This document shows positions 1-7,632 of a DNA stretch of 64,000 nt, piece by piece. The notes under the pieces are model-generated. The model ran no database searches, was not told the DNA's origin, and saw only the letters and a list, made by a program, of their open reading frames with translations. The translations under genes and the position numbers were made by a program. Position 1 is the first letter of the stretch. The number at the start of each line of letters is the position of its first letter. Source of the stretch: Prevotella sp. P6B1 (lineage in GTDB: Bacteria > Bacteroidota > Bacteroidia > Bacteroidales > Bacteroidaceae); assembly GCF_000702825.1 (NCBI RefSeq), contig NZ_JNKF01000010.1, positions 1 to 64,000 on the forward strand, read 5' to 3'.

Positions 1-27
1 TCAGGTGGTGTTCCTGATTTGCGGGTG

Positions 28-58
28 CAAAGGTACGGCTTTTTTTGAAACTACCAAA
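28..58 (-). promoter_or_regulatory. Bacteroidota-type promoter facing off the left edge
   Basis: On the minus strand TTTG (58-55) is followed after 19 bp by TACCTTTG (35-28), a full match to the Bacteroides -33/-7 consensus TTTG-N19-21-TAnnTTTG. Transcription would begin around base 20 and leave the window, so the gene it drives is not visible. Confidence 0.65.
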
Positions 59-180
59 ACTTTTCGAGAGAAATTTTCATTTTTCATGCATTTTTTTGGT
101 CGCTCTTGACAAATATCAATCTGAAAAATATTGTCACATTATTATATATTATATAGAGAGAATCAGCATCACGTAAAAAC

Positions 181-240
181 CGTGAGTTAACTCAAATCAT
201 CAATCGAGCCGGCTCAAATCATCAATCGAGTTAACTCACG
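181..240. repeat. Triple-palindrome tandem repeat (22-bp period)
   Basis: The 60 bp read as palindrome GAGTTAACTC (184-193), spacer AAATCATCAATC, palindrome GAGCCGGCTC (206-215), the same spacer again, and palindrome GAGTTAACTC (228-237). The period is 22 bp. The outer arms CGTGAGTTAACTC and GAGTTAACTCACG are exact reverse complements, so the whole element can also fold as one long hairpin. It could be an operator array, an intergenic repeat family or a structured RNA. The sequence alone does not decide. Confidence 0.8.
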
Positions 241-309
241 TGATTTTCGCACCCGATTCCACAAGAACTGAAACACAGGCTACGTACTACGTTAATTTCT
301 GATAAATGC

Positions 310-340
310 TTTGCTGTTTAAGGTATTTATTATAATTTTG
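310..340 (+). promoter_or_regulatory. Promoter of the lipoprotein gene at 384
   Basis: TTTG (310-313), 19 bp, then TAATTTTG (333-340) matches the Bacteroidota housekeeping promoter. The start codon at 384 lies 43 bp downstream, leaving a short leader. Confidence 0.65.
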
Positions 341-383
341 CAACGTAAATAAATACAATAACCATCAATAAACAACAAGCAAG

Positions 384-986
384 ATGAAAAAAGTAATGGT
401 TAGCATAGCCGCTTTGGCATGCATCGCAATGACAAGTTGCGGTAATATGGGGCAGGTTCTTGGTGCCATGACCAATGGTACAGGCGTAGTAAATGCCATC
501 ACGAGTGTTATCGGTCTGGATAAGATTAAAGCTCAGAACCTGATTGCCACCTGGAAATACAACGGTCCAGGCTGTGCCTTCACCAGCGAGAACCTGCTGG
601 CAAAAGCAGGTGGTGAGGTAGCAGCCGTACAGATTGAGCAGAAACTTCAGCCCTATTACCAGCAAGTAGGTTTGTCAGCCGCCAACACTTACATCACCTT
701 TAACGAGGACGGCACATTCACTTCTAAAATAGCAGGTACACCATTCAGCGGCAACTACACTTTCGACGAAGCCAGTCAGAAAATCACATTAAAAGGTCTG
801 TTACTCTCAATAAACTGCTATGCCAAAAAGGAATCTGGTGGCATATCGATTCTGTTCGAAGCCAAGAAACTGCTGACAGTTCTTCAAACCATGTCGGCCA
901 TGAGTGGCAATAAAGATTTGCAAACCATAGGCGATTTGAGTAAAAATTACGATGGCGTACGCGTTGGATTCGATATGAAACGGTAA
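384..986 (+). CDS. DUF4923-like lipoprotein
   Basis: The 200-residue product starts with a lipoprotein signal (MKKVMVSIAALACIAMTSCG), with the lipobox Cys at residue 19, so it is probably anchored in the outer membrane or periplasm. The rest contains a segment of the type ITFNEDGTFTSKIAG followed by GNYTFDEASQKITL, a pattern I associate with the Bacteroidota DUF4923 family of lipocalin-like lipoproteins. That assignment is from memory of the family, not from a search. The gene is monocistronic, with its own promoter upstream and the argR promoter directly after it. The function is unknown. Confidence 0.7.
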   Translation: MKKVMVSIAALACIAMTSCGNMGQVLGAMTNGTGVVNAITSVIGLDKIKAQNLIATWKYNGPGCAFTSENLLAKAGGEVAAVQIEQKLQPYYQQVGLSAANTYITFNEDGTFTSKIAGTPFSGNYTFDEASQKITLKGLLLSINCYAKKESGGISILFEAKKLLTVLQTMSAMSGNKDLQTIGDLSKNYDGVRVGFDMKR

Positions 987-1010
987 AATTTGCAAATATA
1001 TGCAGAAATA

Positions 1011-1042
1011 TTTGGTCGGTTGCGAAATTTTGTATAATTTTG
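1011..1042 (+). promoter_or_regulatory. argR promoter
   Basis: TTTG (1011-1014), 20 bp, TAATTTTG (1035-1042) gives a full Bacteroidota promoter match. Because the -7 box overlaps an in-frame TTG at 1040, translation must start further on, at the ATG at 1070. AT-rich TGCAAATATATGCA-like sequence just upstream (991-1004) could be an ArgR operator, but the ARG box of this group is not known to me. Confidence 0.65.
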
Positions 1043-1069
1043 CAACCGATTTCGAATAAATATACTGAG

Positions 1070-1546
1070 ATGAAAGTAAAGACCAACAGATTAGAAGCCC
1101 TGAGACTGATCATATCAAGTCAGCAGTTAGGGAGCCAGGACGAATTGTTGAACGCCCTCCAGAAAGAAGGCTTCAAACTAACGCAAGCCACTCTGAGTCG
1201 TGATCTGAAACAGCTGAAAGTAGCAAAGGCAGCCTCGATGAGCGGCAACTACGTTTACGTACTGCCCAACGAAACCATGTACAAACGTGTCAGCACTCCT
1301 AACAGCATCCGTGAGATGATGCGAGTACCCGGTTTTATCAGCATTAACTTCTCAGGCAACATGGGCATCATCAAAACCCGTCCAGGCTATGCCAGTTCGA
1401 TAGCCTGGAATATCGACAATAGTGACATTCCAGAGATATTGGGCACCATCGCCGGCGATGATACCATATTCATTGTAATCAAAGAAGGCATCAAGCATCA
1501 GGAAGTAGTAGAAGCCCTGAGCGATGTGGTACCAAACATGAAATAA
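1070..1546 (+). CDS. argR: Arginine repressor ArgR
   Basis: This 158-residue protein has the ArgR size and layout. The N-terminal winged helix carries the recognition segment LTQATLSRDLKQLKV around residues 36-50. The C-terminal hexamerisation and arginine-binding domain carries GTIAGDDTIFIV near residues 127-138. In the family, arginine promotes hexamer binding to ARG boxes upstream of arginine genes. It is the first gene of the arginine cluster and ends 14 bp before the next gene, so it is probably co-transcribed with it and may autoregulate. The start at 1070 was chosen because the longer frame begins inside the promoter. Confidence 0.93.
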   Translation: MKVKTNRLEALRLIISSQQLGSQDELLNALQKEGFKLTQATLSRDLKQLKVAKAASMSGNYVYVLPNETMYKRVSTPNSIREMMRVPGFISINFSGNMGIIKTRPGYASSIAWNIDNSDIPEILGTIAGDDTIFIVIKEGIKHQEVVEALSDVVPNMK

Positions 1547-1560
1547 AGTAATAAGAAGAA

Positions 1561-2166
1561 ATGGAAGAAGAAATTGAAGTCTTAGTAGCAGGACCTGAGC
1601 ACGAGAAATACGTGGATACGATTCTCGACACCATCGCCGAAGCAGCGAAGGTGCGCGGTACTGGTATTGCCAAGCGTACCCACGAGTACCTGGCCAAGAA
1701 GATGATGGAAGCAAAAGCGGTAATAGCGCTTACCAAGGATGGACGATTTGCAGGATTCAGTTATATCGAGACCTGGGAAAACCAGCAATATGTCACGACC
1801 TCAGGCCTTATTGTGCATCCCGACTTCAGAGGCAAACACATTGCCAAGCGCATCAAGGATATGACCTTCACCCTGGCCAGAACCCGTTGGCCTCACGCCA
1901 AGATATTCTCGCTGACAAGTGGCGCCGCCGTTATGGCTATGAACACCGCACTGGGCTACCAGCCCGTGACCTTTGCAGACCTGACCGACGACGAAGCCTT
2001 CTGGAAGGGTTGCGAGGGCTGCTGCAACGTGGATGTGCTGCATCGCACAGGTCGTAAGTACTGCATCTGCACAGCCATGCTCTACGACCCTACCGAGCAC
2101 CTGCCCGCCAAGATTGCCGACGATGTGTTAGCACGCATCCGTAAGATTGACGGCAAAGAAGAGTAA
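1561..2166 (+). CDS. GNAT acyltransferase, probable N-acylglutamate synthase
   Basis: The 201-residue protein has a GNAT core with the acyl-CoA-binding motif VHPDFRGKHIAKRI (residues 84-97). It lies between argR and argG, where the first step of arginine synthesis (acylation of glutamate) needs an enzyme and no classical argA or argJ is present. A succinylornithine-type transcarbamylase downstream suggests succinyl-CoA may be the donor. I recall a Bacteroides gene of this kind being linked genetically to that step, but this is recollection. The C-terminal part is rich in cysteine (C151, C154, C155, C168, C170), which is unusual for a GNAT and could bind a metal or sense redox state. The family is clear; the substrate is inferred from context. 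Confidence 0.75.
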   Translation: MEEEIEVLVAGPEHEKYVDTILDTIAEAAKVRGTGIAKRTHEYLAKKMMEAKAVIALTKDGRFAGFSYIETWENQQYVTTSGLIVHPDFRGKHIAKRIKDMTFTLARTRWPHAKIFSLTSGAAVMAMNTALGYQPVTFADLTDDEAFWKGCEGCCNVDVLHRTGRKYCICTAMLYDPTEHLPAKIADDVLARIRKIDGKEE

Positions 2167-2213
2167 TATATCCGGCAAAGATAAGTAATATATCCGGCAA
2201 AAAAAAGTAATAT
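2152..2213 (+). repeat. 22-bp tandem repeat across the GNAT stop codon
   Basis: Two full 22-bp units (2152-2173 and 2174-2195) and an 18-bp partial third (2196-2213) follow the pattern GGCAAAGAWRAGTAATAT. The first unit includes the last codons and TAA stop of the GNAT gene, so the later units repeat a non-coding copy of that gene end in front of argG. It looks like slippage duplication of the junction. Confidence 0.8.
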
Positions 2214-2251
2214 TGACAGAACAAAGGTATCAATTAATAATCAACAAAGAT

Positions 2252-3454
2252 ATGGCAAACAAGAAAGTAGTAGTCGCATTCTCAGGAGGTCTGGACACCT
2301 CCTACACAGTTATGAAACTCACCCAGGACGGCTGGGATGTCTATGCAGCCTGCGCCAACACAGGCGGTTTCAGCGACGAGCAGTTGAAGAAAAACGAGGA
2401 GAACGCCTTTAAGCTGGGTGCGAAGGCCTATGTAACCCTCGATGTCACCCACGAGTATTACGAGAAATCGCTGAAGTATATGATCTTCGGTAATGTGCTG
2501 CGTAACAACTGCTACCCCATTTCTGTATCCAGCGAGCGTATCTTCCAGGCTATCGCCATCGCCCGCTATGCCAAGGAGATTGGTGCCGATGCCATCGCCC
2601 ACGGTTCAACAGGCGCTGGTAACGACCAGATCCGTTTCGACATGACTTTCCTCGTAATGGCTCCTGGTGTAGAGATCATCACGCTCACCCGCGATAAGAA
2701 GCTCACCCGTAAGGAAGAGGTTGACTATCTGAACGAGCACGGATTCTTTGCCGATTTCACCAAGCTGAAGTACTCATACAACGTAGGTATCTGGGGCACC
2801 AGTATCTGTGGCGGTGAGCTGCTCGACCCCACCCAGGGTCTGCCTGAAGAGGCATATCTGAAGCATGTCACTGCCAAGGAGCAGGAGTCGCTGCTGAAGA
2901 TTCAGTTCGACAAGGGTGAGATTGTAGCCGTTAATGGCGAGGCATTCGACGATAAGGTGAAGGCCATCCAGAAGATTGAGGAGATTGGTGCCAGCTATGC
3001 CATTGGCCGTGATGCCAATGTGGGTGATACCATCATCGGTATCAAGGGCCGTGTAGGTTTCGAGGCCGCAGCCCCCAAGCTCATCATCGAGGCTCACCGC
3101 CTGCTGGAGAAGTCAACCCTCTCTAAGTGGCAGCAGTACTGGAAGGATCAGGTAGCCAACTGGTATGGCATGTTCCTGCACGAGAGTCAGTACCTGGAGC
3201 CCGTGATGCCCGATATCGAGGCCATGCTCACCAGCAGCCAGCGCAACGTCACCGGTACAGCCATCCTGAAGCTCCGTCCTTACGGATTCGAGACGGTTGG
3301 TATCGACAGCGCTAACGACCTGACCAAGAGCAAACTGGGTGAATACGGCGAGACTCAGACCGGTTGGACTGCCGACGAGGCCAAGGGCTTCATCAAGGTT
3401 AGCTCTACCCCACTGCGTGTTTACTACGGTATCCACAAGGACGAGAAAAGATAA
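2252..3454 (+). CDS. argG: Argininosuccinate synthase
   Basis: ArgG joins citrulline and aspartate using ATP to give argininosuccinate. The 400-residue product has the family's usual length and the N-type ATP pyrophosphatase P-loop SGGLDTS at residues 11-17. Other characteristic segments are present, such as AHGSTGAGNDQIRFD (roughly residues 116-130). The start at ATG 2252 was preferred to an upstream in-frame start because it gives the normal N-terminus MANKKVVVAFSGG. It lies in the arginine cluster, 36 bp before argC, with a repeat element in the gap. The argininosuccinate lyase (argH) that would use its product is not in the window. Confidence 0.96.
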   Translation: MANKKVVVAFSGGLDTSYTVMKLTQDGWDVYAACANTGGFSDEQLKKNEENAFKLGAKAYVTLDVTHEYYEKSLKYMIFGNVLRNNCYPISVSSERIFQAIAIARYAKEIGADAIAHGSTGAGNDQIRFDMTFLVMAPGVEIITLTRDKKLTRKEEVDYLNEHGFFADFTKLKYSYNVGIWGTSICGGELLDPTQGLPEEAYLKHVTAKEQESLLKIQFDKGEIVAVNGEAFDDKVKAIQKIEEIGASYAIGRDANVGDTIIGIKGRVGFEAAAPKLIIEAHRLLEKSTLSKWQQYWKDQVANWYGMFLHESQYLEPVMPDIEAMLTSSQRNVTGTAILKLRPYGFETVGIDSANDLTKSKLGEYGETQTGWTADEAKGFIKVSSTPLRVYYGIHKDEKR

Positions 3455-3466
3455 TTTTTAGCAATA

Positions 3467-3487
3467 GACTACAGGACTTTAGGACTT
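3467..3487 (+). repeat. Interspersed 21-bp repeat, copy 1
   Basis: GACTACAGGACTT followed by TAGGACTT occurs here just before argC and again at 7639-7659 with one mismatch (20 of 21 identical). The unit contains AGGACTT twice. In this copy the second AGGACTT sits 3 bp before the argC start codon. Confidence 0.75.
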
Positions 3488-3489
3488 AT

Positions 3490-4455
3490 ATGATTAGAAT
3501 TGGAATATTAGGTGCGGCTGGTTATACAGGCGGCGAACTGATCCGCTTGTTGCTCAACCATCCCGAAGCCAAGATTGTGTTTGCCAACTCCGAGAGCAAT
3601 GCCGGCAATCTGGTATCGGATGTGCATGAAGGTCTGATTGGCGATACCGATCTGAAGTTCACCGACGAGATGCCCTTCGATCAGGTAGATGTAGTATTCT
3701 TCTGCTTTGGCCACGGCAAGAGCGAGGCGTTCCTGAAGGAACACACCATCCCCGAGCATGTCAAGATCATCGATCTGGCGCAGGACTTCCGCATCAAGGG
3801 TGCTCACGACTATGTATATGGTCTGCCCGAGATCAACAAGGAAGATATCATGAAGGCTCAGCACCTGGCCAACCCTGGTTGCTTTGCCACCTGTATCCAG
3901 GTAGCACTCCTGCCCGCCGCCTACCTCAATCTGCTGAAGGACGACGTAGCCGTGAATGCCATCACCGGTTCTACAGGTGCTGGTCAGAAACCGGGTGCCA
4001 CCACCCATTTCTCGTGGCGCAACAACAACCTGAGCATCTACAAGCCCTTCCAGCACCAGCACATCGCTGAGATCCGTCAGTCGTTGAAGCAGGTTCAGGG
4101 CTATCTCGATGCTGATATCGACTTCATCCCCTACCGTGGCGACTTTGCCCGCGGCATCTTCTGCACCGCCGTCATCAAGACGCCCGCTCCCGTAGAGGAT
4201 GTGATCGAAGCCTACAAGGACTTCTATAAGGATGCAGCCTTCACCCACTATAGCGACAAGGCCATCGACCTGAAGCAGGTGGTAAACACCAACAAGGCCC
4301 TGGTACATGTAGAGAAATACGGCAACAAGCTGCTCGTCACCTCTGCCATCGACAATCTGTTGAAGGGTGCTGTTGGTCAGGCTGTACAGAATATGAACAT
4401 CATGTTCGGCATCGACGAGACTGCCGGACTCAAACTGAAAGCATCAGCTTTCTAA
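3490..4455 (+). CDS. argC: N-acyl-gamma-glutamyl-phosphate reductase
   Basis: ArgC reduces N-acyl-glutamyl phosphate to the semialdehyde with NADPH. The 321-residue protein begins with the nucleotide-binding motif GAAGYTGGEL (residues 8-17) and has the catalytic cysteine at C131 in NPGCFATC. The segment FQHQHIAEI, near residue 190, matches the family's active-site histidine region. In this lineage the acyl group may be succinyl rather than acetyl, as inferred from argF'. It lies 20 bp before argD in the same direction, with a strong ribosome binding site between them. Confidence 0.95.
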   Translation: MIRIGILGAAGYTGGELIRLLLNHPEAKIVFANSESNAGNLVSDVHEGLIGDTDLKFTDEMPFDQVDVVFFCFGHGKSEAFLKEHTIPEHVKIIDLAQDFRIKGAHDYVYGLPEINKEDIMKAQHLANPGCFATCIQVALLPAAYLNLLKDDVAVNAITGSTGAGQKPGATTHFSWRNNNLSIYKPFQHQHIAEIRQSLKQVQGYLDADIDFIPYRGDFARGIFCTAVIKTPAPVEDVIEAYKDFYKDAAFTHYSDKAIDLKQVVNTNKALVHVEKYGNKLLVTSAIDNLLKGAVGQAVQNMNIMFGIDETAGLKLKASAF

Positions 4456-4461
4456 ATCATT

Positions 4462-4468
4462 AAGGAGG
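4462..4468 (+). promoter_or_regulatory. Strong Shine-Dalgarno before argD
   Basis: AAGGAGG lies 7 bp before the argD ATG. Strong Shine-Dalgarno sequences are uncommon in Bacteroidota, so this one stands out and supports the start at 4476. Confidence 0.75.
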
Positions 4469-4475
4469 ATACGAT

Positions 4476-5615
4476 ATGAAGCTATTCGACGTTTATCCAC
4501 TCTTCGATGTCAACATCGTCAAGGGAAAGGGTTGTAAAGTATGGGACGACAAAGGTCAGGAGTACCTCGATCTTTACGGTGGACATGCTGTTATCAGCAT
4601 CGGCCACTCGCATCCCCATTATATTAGTAAGGTAACAGAGCAGCTGCAGAACATCGGTTTCTACTCTAATTCTGTTATCAACAAGTTGCAGGTTCAGTTA
4701 GCTGAGCGTCTCGGCAAGATTTCCGGCTACGACGACTACCAGCTGTTCCTGATCAACTCTGGAGCCGAAGCTAACGAGAATGCACTGAAGCTGGCTTCGT
4801 TTAAGACGGGTAACACCCGCGTGCTCTCTTGCGAGAAGGCTTTCCACGGACGTACATCGCTGGCTGTCGAGGTGACCAATAACCCGAAGATTATTGCCCC
4901 CATCAACGACAATCACCATGTGCGCTATCTGCCCCTCAACGACCTTGAGCCCTGGGTTCGTGAGTTGTCAAAGGGTGGTGTAGCAGCTGTCATCCTGGAG
5001 TGCATCCAGGGTGTTGGTGGTATCCAGATGGCCACACCTGAGTTTGCACAGGGTCTGGCTTACGCTTGTAAGCGCTATGGCGCCGTGCTCATCTGCGACG
5101 AGATTCAGTGTGGATACGGTCGAAGCGGTAAGTTCTTTGCCCACCAGTGGCTGGGCATCAAGCCCGATATCATCACCGTTGCCAAGGGTATCGCCAACGG
5201 ATTCCCCATGGGCGGTGTACTCATCAGTCCCGAGTTCGAACCAGTTTACGGACAGTTAGGCACCACCTTCGGTGGCAACCACCTGGCTTGTGCCGCAGCC
5301 CTTGCCACCCTCGATGTCTTCGAGGACGAAGGTCTGGTTGAGAACGCCCGTGTCATCGGCGACTATCTGATGGAGGGCATCCGCAATATCGGCAGCTCAC
5401 ACATCAAGGAGGTTCGCGGTCGCGGACTCATGATTGGTATCGAGCTCGACATGCCACACGCCATGGTTCGTAAGCCACTCATCAAGCATGAGCATTGCTT
5501 CACCGGCTGTGCCGGCCAGAACATTCTGCGCTTGCTGCCACCACTCTGTCTCACCAAGGCAGAAGCCGACGACTTTATCGAAAGACTGATAAGAGTAAAA
5601 CCCGAAGAATTATGA
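4476..5615 (+). CDS. argD: N-acylornithine aminotransferase (class III PLP)
   Basis: ArgD converts the N-acyl-glutamate semialdehyde to N-acylornithine using glutamate as amino donor. The 379-residue protein is a class III aminotransferase with the PLP lysine at K237 in ITVAKGIANGFPMGG, the PLP-aspartate motif LICDEIQCGYGRSG, and INSGAEANENALKLA near residue 90. The stop overlaps the proC start (ATGA at 5612-5615), so the two are translationally coupled. N-succinylornithine is the likely product if the downstream transcarbamylase is succinyl-specific. Confidence 0.94.
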   Translation: MKLFDVYPLFDVNIVKGKGCKVWDDKGQEYLDLYGGHAVISIGHSHPHYISKVTEQLQNIGFYSNSVINKLQVQLAERLGKISGYDDYQLFLINSGAEANENALKLASFKTGNTRVLSCEKAFHGRTSLAVEVTNNPKIIAPINDNHHVRYLPLNDLEPWVRELSKGGVAAVILECIQGVGGIQMATPEFAQGLAYACKRYGAVLICDEIQCGYGRSGKFFAHQWLGIKPDIITVAKGIANGFPMGGVLISPEFEPVYGQLGTTFGGNHLACAAALATLDVFEDEGLVENARVIGDYLMEGIRNIGSSHIKEVRGRGLMIGIELDMPHAMVRKPLIKHEHCFTGCAGQNILRLLPPLCLTKAEADDFIERLIRVKPEEL

Positions 5616-6391
5616 AGATTTCAGTAATAGGCGCTGGCGCCATGGGTGGCGCCACCGTCGAGGGTCTGATCAAAGGCCAACAGTTCAAAAACGAAGATAT
5701 CACCGTAAGCGATCCCTCGCAGGCGGTTGTAGAAAAGTTTGCTAAGTTAGGCGTTAACGTCACCATCGACAACCAGCAGGCTGCCAGCACAGCCGATATT
5801 GTCTGTGTAGTAGTAAAGCCCTGGCTGGTAGAGCGTGTGCTCACCGGCATCAAGGCAGCACTCAATCCCCAGAAGCAGTTGCTTATTGTGATTGCCGCAG
5901 GCGTTCCATCAGCCAGTATCAAGGAGTGGCTGGGTGCCAATTGTCCCCCACTCTTCCTGGTCATCCCCAACATCGCCATTGCCCAGTTGGCATCGATGAC
6001 TTTCATCGTGCCTTGCGACACCACCAACGAGCAGACCAAACTAGTACAGGGCATCTTCGATGAGATGGGCACCTCGCTCCTCACCGACGAGCAGCACTTG
6101 GCATCGGGCACCACCCTGGCCAGCTGCGGCATCGCTTATGCCATGCGCTATATCCGCGCTGCCGCCGAAGGTGGCGTAGAGTTAGGCTTCAAGGCCGACG
6201 ATGCCAAGAAAATTGTGATGCAGACCATGAAGGGCGCCGTTGAGCTGCTCGAAGCCAGCGGCCTGCACCCCGAGGCAGCCATCGACCTGGTAACCACTCC
6301 CGGTGGACTCACTATCAAGGGTCTCAACGAGATGGAGCATGCCGGTTTCACCTCGGCTGTGATCCGTGGTCTGAAAGCAGGACTGAAGTGA
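5612..6391 (+). CDS. proC: Pyrroline-5-carboxylate reductase
   Basis: ProC reduces pyrroline-5-carboxylate to proline. The 259-residue protein has the N-terminal Rossmann motif GAGAMGGATVEG and the C-terminal family signature VTTPGGLTIKGLNEME. The start at 5612 overlaps the argD stop by four bases, and the usual N-terminus MKISVIGAGAMGG begins there, so a longer frame extending into argD was rejected. Together with proB and proA downstream, the region holds a full glutamate-to-proline pathway. Confidence 0.95.
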   Translation: MKISVIGAGAMGGATVEGLIKGQQFKNEDITVSDPSQAVVEKFAKLGVNVTIDNQQAASTADIVCVVVKPWLVERVLTGIKAALNPQKQLLIVIAAGVPSASIKEWLGANCPPLFLVIPNIAIAQLASMTFIVPCDTTNEQTKLVQGIFDEMGTSLLTDEQHLASGTTLASCGIAYAMRYIRAAAEGGVELGFKADDAKKIVMQTMKGAVELLEASGLHPEAAIDLVTTPGGLTIKGLNEMEHAGFTSAVIRGLKAGLK

Positions 6392-6396
6392 TTAGT

Positions 6397-6405
6397 GGGG
6401 GGGGG
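6397..6405 (+). repeat. Nine-G homopolymer just upstream of a start codon
   Basis: Nine consecutive G residues follow the proC stop and end one base before the ATG at 6407. An in-frame GTG lies at 6395. Such a tract is prone to slippage and could change the spacing or strength of the initiation region. Confidence 0.8.
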
Positions 6406-6406
6406 T

Positions 6407-7051
6407 ATGACAAGGATACTTAAATGGCGATATGTGATGAGAGTGGTAGTGCTACTATTCTCTCTTCACTGTCCACACTTCACTGCTACAGCACAGGATA
6501 ATGCCAATGCCCGCCAGGCCAAGCGTGTTTTCAACACCGCCTGGAACCATATCTATGGTCAGGAGGGCGTCAAGTTCAACTATAAGATCAACATTCTTGG
6601 ACTGTATAAGGAAGAAGGCTACTCGTGCAACAAGGGCAAGAAGAGCGTATCAGAACATAAGAACACCATCATCTACGACAACGGCGAGCTGAAGCATATC
6701 GTACGCACCAACAAGCATCTTGTAGAGTTGCATGACCCCAAGGTGAACAAGAGCGACGACAAACTGCAGATGTTCAAGTTCGAACCCGACAGTTACAACT
6801 ATTCCATCGCCAAGGATCCCGAAGGACTGTTGGTAACTCTCGATGCCAAGCCTGGTACCAAAGTGAAGATGAAAAAGATCATCGCACTGCTGTCCGAAGG
6901 CAAGTATTACCCCAAGAAGCTACGCATCAAAGTCAGCATCTTCTGGTGTACCATCACCTTCTCCGACTTCCAGGCAGGCAATATCGACGATAAGCTCTTT
7001 GTCTATCCCAAAGAGAAATATGCTGATTATAAAATCATAGATAAACGATAA
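6407..7051 (+). CDS. LolA-like exported protein
   Basis: The 214-residue protein has a signal peptide ending near TATAQ. A second possible start is at 6437, which gives a tidier signal beginning MRVVVLLFSL. The mature part is basic and beta-rich. The C-terminal pattern ITFSDFQAGNIDDKLFVYP resembles the end of Bacteroidota LolA-like lipoprotein-carrier proteins. If so, it binds acyl chains or a lipoprotein in the periplasm. It lies between proC and an XRE-cupin gene with short gaps, but nothing shows a link to amino-acid synthesis. Fold assignment is moderately sure; role is inferred. Confidence 0.65.
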   Translation: MTRILKWRYVMRVVVLLFSLHCPHFTATAQDNANARQAKRVFNTAWNHIYGQEGVKFNYKINILGLYKEEGYSCNKGKKSVSEHKNTIIYDNGELKHIVRTNKHLVELHDPKVNKSDDKLQMFKFEPDSYNYSIAKDPEGLLVTLDAKPGTKVKMKKIIALLSEGKYYPKKLRIKVSIFWCTITFSDFQAGNIDDKLFVYPKEKYADYKIIDKR

Positions 7052-7067
7052 AAACAACAAATATAAC

Positions 7068-7625
7068 ATGGACGAGCAATTAAAGCAAATAGGCGAACGC
7101 CTTCGCGGACTGCGCGACGTTCTCGACATTCCAGTAAGTGAGATGGCTGAGACCATCGGTATCGACTCAGAGAAATATGAGAAGATTGAGAAGGGTGAGC
7201 TCGACATCACCATCTCAAACCTGATGAAGATAGCCCATAAGTATGGTGTATCAGCCGAGGAGCTGATGTTTGCCGAGGCACCCCACATGAAGTCGTACTT
7301 CGTAGTACGCAAGGGCCAGGGCATGAGCGTTGAGCGCACCAAGGCCTACAAGTACCAGAGTCTGGTCAGCGGTTTCGTGAATCATCAGGCCGATGTGTTC
7401 ATCGTTACCGTTGAGCCTAAGCCAGGCGCACGCACCATCTACAAGAACACCCACCCCGGACAGGAGTTCAACATGGTGCTCGAAGGTAAGATGGAACTTT
7501 TCATCGGTGGCAAGACCATCATTCTCGAAGAGGGCGACAGCATCTACTTCGATTCATCGAAGCCCCACGGCATGCTGGCCGTAGGCGACAAACCCGTGAA
7601 ATTCCTCGCCTTTACAGTTGAATAG
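7068..7625 (+). CDS. XRE-family regulator with C-terminal cupin
   Basis: The 185-residue protein has a helix-turn-helix domain at about residues 5-65 (IPVSEMAETIGIDSEKYEKI is the central part). A cupin barrel follows at about 105-183, with motif NTHPGQEFNMVLEGKMEL and DSIYFDSSKPHGMLA. Such regulators sense a small ligand through the cupin and control a neighbouring catabolic gene. The acyl-CoA synthetase gene 87 bp downstream is the obvious candidate target, with a long inverted repeat between them. Ligand and direction of control are unknown. Confidence 0.88.
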   Translation: MDEQLKQIGERLRGLRDVLDIPVSEMAETIGIDSEKYEKIEKGELDITISNLMKIAHKYGVSAEELMFAEAPHMKSYFVVRKGQGMSVERTKAYKYQSLVSGFVNHQADVFIVTVEPKPGARTIYKNTHPGQEFNMVLEGKMELFIGGKTIILEEGDSIYFDSSKPHGMLAVGDKPVKFLAFTVE

Positions 7626-7632
7626 TTAATTA

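Larger units (their letters stand above)
1..383. other. Left-edge intergenic region
   Basis: No open frame in this stretch looks like a gene. It holds a minus-strand promoter near base 30 that faces off the left edge, an AT-rich segment around 100-165, a palindrome array at 181-240, and a plus-strand promoter at 310-340 that serves the lipoprotein gene at 384. The arrangement is that of a divergent intergenic region whose left-hand gene lies outside the window. Confidence 0.7.

Noticed and set aside
181..240. Possible CRISPR mini-array
   Set aside because: There are only three 10-bp units and both spacers are identical, with no cas genes. It fits a palindrome array better.
1040..1069. Earlier start for argR
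   Set aside because: The extension overlaps the -7 promoter box and is not typical of ArgR N-termini.
3508..4308. Open frame antisense to argC
   Set aside because: It mirrors argC codon use and has no recognisable content.
5495..5611. Earlier start for proC inside argD
   Set aside because: The Rossmann motif normally lies within the first ten residues, and ATGA coupling at 5612 is typical.
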